A DNA stretch of 41,504 bases from a virus. The position numbers were made by a program, and so were the translations under genes. The notes under the pieces were generated by a model, which had not been told where the DNA came from, did not search any database, and saw only the letters and a program-made list of their open reading frames with translations. Shown here piece after piece: positions 37,130-41,504 of the stretch (the stretch's first letter is position 1; the number at the start of each line of letters is the position of its first letter). The stretch covers positions 1 to 41,504 of IMG/VR virus record IMGVR_UViG_3300020053_000022; one strand, written 5' to 3'.

Positions 37130-38670
37130 TATGCGTAGTTACTTTTTCTTTCGGTGTTACCGCCATCTTTCATGTATCTATCTTTAAAGATTTCAATCAT
37201 TTCTTTTTGGCTTTTTGCACTAGTCATTTGTCCAAGCAATTCGTCTTGTTGAATATCTAATGTAAACTCACGTTTGATAGTTGGTTTAACTGCGTCTGTA
37301 GTTAACATCATTTTAAGTGCTTGTGCATGTCCAACATTGGCTTTATATTTTTTACCACTGTCGCTTGTTAATTCTGTAACTGGATTAGGGTTACCTCTTG
37401 AATCTAAAATCTTACCAACCTGTGTAATCATTGGTGTTTGTTTAAACTCTTTATCCATATCTGCGTCATCGCTGTCTGCTGGGTCAAACCCTTTTTTCAT
37501 ATCAGCAAAGTCGCTGTCGAAATCTGATGCTTTCATTTCGTTGCTCTCCCGTTTGATTGCTCTGTTAGCTTTGCTAAATTCAGAGCGGTTTACTAGTTTT
37601 ATGTCGCCACCTGGGTTGGCTAATACATAACCTTCCCCGCCTGGCTTACCGGCAATTGATGCCTTAATATCAGTTTGTTTGCTTTCCATTTGTGTAATAA
37701 TATCGTCTTTGACTTCCATTATACCTGAAACAGTTTGCCACATAGCCTGAAATGCCTTCATATGTTGTTTAATATATTCTATAATTTTTTGTTGTTTGTT
37801 CTTAGAAATTTTTGGATTACTAGTTAACCATTGTACAAAATCTTTGCCTAAATTTTCAAGACTACTATCTACTTTGGTATTAGTATAATTGTATAGTATA
37901 TTTGCAAAGTCACTTACTTGCATTTGTTTCAATGTAGATTGGTCTAGTAAACTATCAATGGCAGGACCATTCTTAGCAACGATACTTTTTAAGTTGTTTA
38001 GTTTATCTAAGTTAACTTCGGGAGCAGTTTGTGCAACCACAGGTGGTAGCACTAATAACTTGTTGCCTTGAAATATATCATAGTCTTTTAAAGGAGCTTC
38101 AGTTCCATCAGCATCAACTACTCTATGAATAACAACACCTGCAGAACTTGCAAGTATCTTCTTACCAATATCGCTGTCTGCTTGTACTGTGTAGGTTACT
38201 GTGTTGGGTGTAAACTGTAATACGCCTTTGTTGTTAGTTGGTGTATCAAAGTAAAGCATATCGCCTTTGAAATATCCTCTGTGTTCAATTGGTACAGCTT
38301 TTTCCATAATAGGAAATAGAGCTTTCATTCTACCTGCGAATGCTACATAGCCTGGTTTATCTCTGTTCTTTCCACCACTACGGTTGAGGAACATCTGCTC
38401 AAGGTCATCAGCACTTTTTGCTTTGCCATCGTATCCTTTTGCACTAAAGCCTGACTTGTCTGTGAGTATAAACTCTCCATTTTCATCGCGGCCAAAAATG
38501 ACTGCGGGAGATCCGTCCCATTTGATTGTTGCATTAGTGTGTCCTCCTGTACCCATACTAGATAGTGAATCTAATGCACGTTTTGCACCTGCACTACCTT
38601 GGAAAAATACTAAGTCTTCAGCATGTTGAATTCTAGCTTCAGCTTCATTTATTAATTCATTGAATCTCAT
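37129..38670 (-). CDS. Nucleotidyltransferase/ligase-fold protein (DUF6267-like)
   Basis: 513 aa. ATIKWDGSPAVIFGR at residues ~47-61 matches ligase/capping motif I (K-x-DG, Lys50 as candidate AMP-Lys), GYFKGDMLYFD (~132-142) fits motif III, GGEGYVLAN (~344-352) motif IV and DIKLVNRSEF (~356-365) motif V with its Lys. A helical insertion of about 200 residues separates III and IV. I recall similar marine-phage proteins under DUF6267. Likely adenylates itself; the polynucleotide substrate is unknown. The N-terminal MRFNELINEAE resembles the T4 capsid-targeting peptide. Overlaps the NTase gene by 4 bp. Confidence 0.7.
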   Translation of the reverse strand: MRFNELINEAEARIQHAEDLVFFQGSAGAKRALDSLSSMGTGGHTNATIKWDGSPAVIFGRDENGEFILTDKSGFSAKGYDGKAKSADDLEQMFLNRSGGKNRDKPGYVAFAGRMKALFPIMEKAVPIEHRGYFKGDMLYFDTPTNNKGVLQFTPNTVTYTVQADSDIGKKILASSAGVVIHRVVDADGTEAPLKDYDIFQGNKLLVLPPVVAQTAPEVNLDKLNNLKSIVAKNGPAIDSLLDQSTLKQMQVSDFANILYNYTNTKVDSSLENLGKDFVQWLTSNPKISKNKQQKIIEYIKQHMKAFQAMWQTVSGIMEVKDDIITQMESKQTDIKASIAGKPGGEGYVLANPGGDIKLVNRSEFSKANRAIKRESNEMKASDFDSDFADMKKGFDPADSDDADMDKEFKQTPMITQVGKILDSRGNPNPVTELTSDSGKKYKANVGHAQALKMMLTTDAVKPTIKREFTLDIQQDELLGQMTSAKSQKEMIEIFKDRYMKDGGNTERKSNYA

Positions 38671-39371
38671 TTAGGTAACTCTAATCCATTTTTTTCAAAG
38701 TTTTCTCTAGCATCTTTGATTAAGTTTTCGTAATTAGGATCTGTTTTAATTTTTGCAATAATTGTTTCAACACTATCCATGTCTTTTGCAGTAGCACTAT
38801 CGCCCATCAATGTTTTTGCAATCTCGTCTGGATTCTTTGATATAGTTTGATTGGTAATTCTATCAACTAAGCCTGCACCACTACTAAATTTATATCCTTG
38901 TGCCTTAGCAATACTACTAATAAGGATCATTCTATGTTGTCCTTTGTACGGAGTATTGTCGCCACTACCTTTTAGTGCGAACTTCATAAACTCAGGCTCG
39001 CCAAACATTAAATCTGTTTGTACATATCCTTCTTCAGGATTGCCGTTGATTGGTGTTAGGAAGTGTACATTGATACCACTCTTTCTAATCCATTTTTTAA
39101 GATCATCACCTGGATGATTCTTTTGTACCCATGCCGCAAGTTTAGCAACCATTTCGTCTTTGGTAACTTCGTCTTGGTTAACAGCAATATCCATATCGCC
39201 ACTTGTACTTCTAATACCTGTGCTACCTAATTTAAAATCTTTGTGTGGTAATCCTGTAATCTTTTCTAACCATGCAAGTGTAGGATCAACATCAGCTTGA
39301 TTAATACGCTGTGTTACTGGTTCTTTAGTCTCAGGATCTTTGAATATGTTTCCGCCTTCATTAAGAATCAT
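38667..39371 (-). CDS. Pol beta-superfamily nucleotidyltransferase
   Basis: 234 aa from the ATG at 39371 (AAGGA upstream; start at 39419 possible). FKLGSTGIRSTSGDMDIAV has the G-S ... D-x-D pattern (Asp59, Asp61), and YVQTDLMF (Asp120) supplies the third carboxylate of the pol beta fold. It could add nucleotides to RNA/DNA ends or to a protein. Directly upstream of and overlapping the ligase-fold gene, which points to joint action, for example end repair. MILNEGG resembles a capsid-targeting leader (LNE|G). Confidence 0.75.
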   Translation of the reverse strand: MILNEGGNIFKDPETKEPVTQRINQADVDPTLAWLEKITGLPHKDFKLGSTGIRSTSGDMDIAVNQDEVTKDEMVAKLAAWVQKNHPGDDLKKWIRKSGINVHFLTPINGNPEEGYVQTDLMFGEPEFMKFALKGSGDNTPYKGQHRMILISSIAKAQGYKFSSGAGLVDRITNQTISKNPDEIAKTLMGDSATAKDMDSVETIIAKIKTDPNYENLIKDARENFEKNGLELPK

Positions 39372-39636
39372 TGCTGGTGTCCTTTTTATTCTTAGATTCA
39401 ATAACTCTATCAACACCACGTTTAAACTTACGAGGGTCGCCGCTACGAATACTGTTGATAAATCGTCTTTCTAAATCCGAAGCAGTTTCAGTGTCGTATG
39501 TCTCTGCAATGCGATTAAGTAAGTTAATAGAACTTTCAATAAGATTGTTACCCGTAGTTTGTACGAGTGCATCGTTGTCTGTAGTTGTTCTAAAACTACT
39601 AAGTTCTTCTAATATTGATCTTGTGCGTTTTCTCAT
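39361..39636 (-). CDS. Conserved phage hypothetical protein
   Basis: 91 aa from the ATG at 39636. MRKRTRSILEELSSF, SSINLLNRIAETYDTETA and LERRFINSIRSGDPRKFKRG are a pattern I recall from small marine T4-like phage proteins; no function. It is the first minus-strand gene left of the strand switch and overlaps the NTase gene by 11 bp. Confidence 0.65.
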   Translation of the reverse strand: MRKRTRSILEELSSFRTTTDNDALVQTTGNNLIESSINLLNRIAETYDTETASDLERRFINSIRSGDPRKFKRGVDRVIESKNKKDTSNDS

Positions 39637-39697
39637 ATCGTTCTCAGTCCTTATGTTGTATTTAGTAAAGAAATAAACAAACTTGCTCATAAAGAGA

Positions 39698-39726
39698 TTG
39701 ACTTCTGCGTATAGGTGCTATATAAT
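39698..39726 (+). promoter_or_regulatory. Sigma70-type promoter for tRNAs
   Basis: Plus-strand -35 TTGACT (39698-39703), 17-bp spacer, -10 TATAAT (39721-39726), 20 bp before tRNA-Gly. Confidence 0.85.
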
Positions 39727-39746
39727 ATGTATAGTTAAACACCTAA

Positions 39747-39820
39747 GCGGGTGTCGTATAATGGTAATACCTCAGATTTCCAATCTGATGCTAGGAGTTC
39801 GATTCTCCTCACCCGCTCCA
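39747..39820 (+). tRNA. tRNA-Gly (UCC)
   Basis: Full cloverleaf: acceptor GCGGGTG/CACCCGC, anticodon stem TCAGA/TCTGA around TTTCCAA (anticodon TCC), T arm AGGAG-TTCGATT-CTCCT, encoded CCA. Reads GGA, a codon common in AT-rich genes. Confidence 0.96.
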
Positions 39821-39822
39821 AA

Positions 39823-39898
39823 GCCGGCATAGCTCAGTTGGTAGAGCAACTGATTTGTAATCAGTAGGTCCCGAGTTCGAATCTTGGTGCCGGCACCA
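39823..39898 (+). tRNA. tRNA-Thr (UGU)
   Basis: Acceptor GCCGGCA/TGCCGGC, anticodon stem ACTGA/TCAGT around TTTGTAA (anticodon TGT), T arm CCGAG-TTCGAAT-CTTGG with two G-U or A-U pairs, encoded CCA. Reads ACA. Confidence 0.96.
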
Positions 39899-39932
39899 TA
39901 AATTTGCAAACGAAAAAAGATTAAAAAAGAAG

Positions 39933-39961
39933 TTGACACAGTCTAAGAGCTGTGTTATAGT
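39933..39961 (+). promoter_or_regulatory. Sigma70-type promoter with inverted repeat
   Basis: Plus-strand -35 TTGACA (39933-39938), 17-bp spacer, -10 TATAGT (39956-39961). ACACAG (39936-39941) and CTGTGT (39950-39955) form a perfect 6-bp inverted repeat filling the spacer. Confidence 0.85.
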
Positions 39962-39996
39962 GTATAAGTTAGGCAACCGCATAAGGACTCAATGAA

Positions 39997-40332
39997 TTGC
40001 AGAATAGAGGCGAATTTAACTTAACTGCTACTCTCTATGACAAACGAGGTCGTATCCTTTCAATCGGAACAAACAGTTATACAAAGACACATCCATTACA
40101 AAGTAAGTTTGCAACAGAAGCTGGCAAACCTGGAGCCGTGTTCTTACATGCAGAAATTGATGCTCTGCGTAAATGTAAAGACTGGAAGTTGATTAGAAAA
40201 ATTAAGATTGAACGATACGATTCAAAAGGCAATCCAAAACTTGCTAAACCGTGTAAAGTATGCAAACATGCAATTGAGCAAGTTGGAATTTCTGAAGTAG
40301 AGTTTACAAACGAAAAAGGTAAAGGAAGATGA
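39997..40332 (+). CDS. Cytidine/deoxycytidylate deaminase-like protein
   Basis: 111 aa, TTG start with AAGGA nine bases upstream. FLHAEIDALRKCKDW contains the zinc H-A-E motif, and KPCKVCKHAIEQVG the P-C-x-x-C motif. It could be a nucleotide deaminase feeding dTTP synthesis, or a nucleic-acid deaminase; short length favours the free base/nucleotide or MafB19-like group. First gene of the plus-strand early operon, ATGA-coupled to the next gene. An ATG four bases upstream opens only a 10-codon frame. Confidence 0.75.
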   Translation: MQNRGEFNLTATLYDKRGRILSIGTNSYTKTHPLQSKFATEAGKPGAVFLHAEIDALRKCKDWKLIRKIKIERYDSKGNPKLAKPCKVCKHAIEQVGISEVEFTNEKGKGR

Positions 40333-40784
40333 ATATCCAACATGAGCCGCTGTTTGACACAGCAAAAGTAGAAGCACACTACACAGAGAAAGACGGAGTG
40401 GAAGTACGATATATTTGCACTACAGATCTTACTGCTAGTGATTGCCCTGTTGACGTGTATTATAGAGCGACACCCCATCCCGAGTTTGGTAATCATTATT
40501 TTGGCTTGTACCACGATAACATTAGAAATCATCTTATGATCTGCAATGCTGACAAAGTGGAATCACTTGAGTTTGGTATGATTGAAGTAGACAGTAAATA
40601 CTATTACAGTCAATCACATCACGATTATAAAGTTGTAGGCGACAAGATGATTGACGGTGGTCGAGCCTATACCCGTTCAAACGGTGGTGCTGTTGCTATG
40701 TATATTAACAACGGCAAGTTTTACATTAAAGAGTTAGAAGACATGATTGAGTATTATCAACCAGGGCAGGATTGTCAAGTATGA
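40329..40784 (+). CDS. Hypothetical protein
   Basis: 151 aa, beta-rich, with His and Tyr abundant: VYYRATPHPEFGNHYFGLYH, then EFGMIEVDSKYYYSQSHHD. Resembles no family I can name. ATGA overlaps at both ends show it is translated as part of the operon. Confidence 0.65.
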   Translation: MNIQHEPLFDTAKVEAHYTEKDGVEVRYICTTDLTASDCPVDVYYRATPHPEFGNHYFGLYHDNIRNHLMICNADKVESLEFGMIEVDSKYYYSQSHHDYKVVGDKMIDGGRAYTRSNGGAVAMYINNGKFYIKELEDMIEYYQPGQDCQV

Positions 40785-41161
40785 AAATTGGACTTAGTCT
40801 TTCTCGCTGTATGCGTGATATTTTAGAAGAGCGTGTAGACATCGCCGATGTGCTAGTGATTATTGCTCGTACAGATTTTGATCCGCACAATGACAACCAT
40901 TGGAAGGCTATCTGGGAAGGATACATCTACGGCGGCATGAGCCATCCTGAATGGGCAGGACTAGAAGATCACAAACAAGAAATGCGTAAATTATTAATTG
41001 ACTTGTATAGATATGGTAAACTACATCAGCCTCGACAGTTTAGTGCTCACCCCAAACGTTTGCCTTACTATTGGCTAGAGTGTTTTGTACCGCCCAATGA
41101 AATGAATCCTGCACAACAGAAAGCGTGGGACAACTATAAACTGATAACGGACTTAGCATGA
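40781..41161 (+). CDS. Hypothetical protein
   Basis: 126 aa from the ATG at 40781, overlapping the previous stop by 4 bp. MKIGLSLSRCMRDI, HNDNHWKAIWEGYIYG and CFVPPNEMNPAQQKAWDNYK; helical and Trp/Tyr-rich. Function unknown. Confidence 0.65.
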   Translation: MKIGLSLSRCMRDILEERVDIADVLVIIARTDFDPHNDNHWKAIWEGYIYGGMSHPEWAGLEDHKQEMRKLLIDLYRYGKLHQPRQFSAHPKRLPYYWLECFVPPNEMNPAQQKAWDNYKLITDLA

Positions 41162-41316
41162 CATTTGAAGAATGGTTAGATGAAATAGAAAACTACGGGT
41201 CGCGTCAAGAACGCCTTGGCGAAGAACTGCCTATATCAGATACATTAATACAGTGGCTACGAGCCGCGTATGAAGTTGGATACGAACAAGGACAGAAAGA
41301 TGACACTACCAGTTGA
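41158..41316 (+). CDS. 52-aa hypothetical protein
   Basis: Short acidic helical protein (MTFEEWLDEIENYG, TLIQWLRAAYEVGYEQGQK). Its start overlaps the previous stop (ATGA) and its end overlaps the next gene by 17 bp. Reality is supported by operon spacing only. Confidence 0.6.
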   Translation: MTFEEWLDEIENYGSRQERLGEELPISDTLIQWLRAAYEVGYEQGQKDDTTS

Positions 41317-41497
41317 ACGGACACAGGCTGTTCTTAGAACAGAAGAGTTTTTGAAGGACCTATTAGATCCTAAAAAAACTCCAAGGGTACCTAGACAAAT
41401 ACGAGACAGAGCATATCGTTGCCTGCGTCACTACCCTTCGCAATATCATATGATGTACATTGAAGAAAGTTTTGAAGAGGTAGATTATGAAAGTTAA
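41300..41497 (+). CDS. BPSL0761-like small protein
   Basis: 65 aa from the ATG at 41300 (AAGGACAGAAAG upstream). MTLPVERTQAVLRTEEFLKD, then VPRQIRDRAYRCLRHYPSQY matches the BPSL0761 family pattern (ERTRAVLxTREFL ... P..VR..A..LLRHYPS). Function not known. Confidence 0.7.
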   Translation: MTLPVERTQAVLRTEEFLKDLLDPKKTPRVPRQIRDRAYRCLRHYPSQYHMMYIEESFEEVDYES

Positions 41498-41504
41498 TAT
41501 TGGA
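41487..41504 (+). CDS. Partial gene cut by the window end
   Basis: ATG at 41487 opens MKVNIG and runs off the window. It overlaps the previous gene by 11 bp, as others in this operon do. Confidence 0.4.

Noticed and set aside
40077-40532. 151-aa open frame on the minus strand at the early operon
   Set aside because: Antisense to the deaminase and its coupled neighbour, which show family motifs and ATGA overlaps.
1-41504. CRISPR array, transposase, integrase or attachment site
   Set aside because: No regularly spaced repeats, no recombinase motifs and no tRNA-linked direct repeats were seen.

Overview
The window looks like part of the genome of a T4-like myovirus of an AT-rich marine alphaproteobacterium, most plausibly a Pelagibacter (SAR11) phage. 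The evidence is: class Ia ribonucleotide reductase with glutaredoxin; T4-type late promoters ([TGAC]ATAAATA) before structural genes; many small proteins with the look of marine T4-like phage ORFans; low GC; and a circularly permuted two-piece tmRNA of the kind found in alphaproteobacteria. No integrase, transposase or CRISPR array was seen. Host and phage assignment are inference.

Layout. From 1 to about 39.7 kb almost everything is on the minus strand. 1-5.4 kb holds short accessory/early genes: GNAT-like and GIY-YIG-like proteins, ribosomal protein bS21, a ClpP-like protease and an HExxH metallopeptidase, several behind near-perfect sigma70 promoters. 5.4-7.4 kb holds a plus-strand membrane protein and a 529-aa likely structural protein. 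7.4-10.4 kb is an overlapping operon clpS - heme oxygenase - flavin-dependent halogenase - ferredoxin-dependent bilin reductase, preceded by an Hsp20 gene. 11-13.9 kb holds a second bS21, two 2OG-Fe(II) oxygenases and GMP reductase (guaC). 13.9-17.6 kb holds a large coiled-coil membrane protein, three lipoproteins and a 28-aa membrane peptide. 17.66-18.0 kb is the permuted tmRNA. 18-20.3 kb holds a cold-shock protein, a small basic histone-like protein and a porin-like outer-membrane protein. 20.4-23.1 kb holds a PAAR spike fused to an M15 peptidase and two proteins capped by a shared repeat. 23.1-27.2 kb is the nrdA-nrdB-grx-LSm block. 27.3-32 kb holds a beta-helix tail spike, a PD-(D/E)XK nuclease and three tandem oxygenase-like genes. 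32-39.6 kb is a head/structural block with a probable -1 frameshift gene, two basic paralogs, a probable decoration protein, and a ligase-fold/nucleotidyltransferase pair. After 39.7 kb the strand switches: tRNA-Gly, tRNA-Thr and a plus-strand early operon starting with a deaminase.

How it works together. Sigma70 promoters with 17-18 bp spacers drive early genes, and late octamers drive virion genes. Some loci (tmRNA, nrdB) carry both, overlapped. The phage appears to bring translation and proteostasis functions (two bS21, tRNAs, tmRNA, ClpP-like, ClpS, Hsp20), nucleotide supply (RNR, GuaC, deaminase), a bilin pathway with an embedded halogenase, and envelope remodelling (porin, lipoproteins). 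Several head-region proteins start with a short sequence resembling the T4 capsid-targeting peptide, which suggests that a nucleotidyltransferase, a ligase-like enzyme and small basic proteins may be packaged and injected. That last point is a hypothesis.
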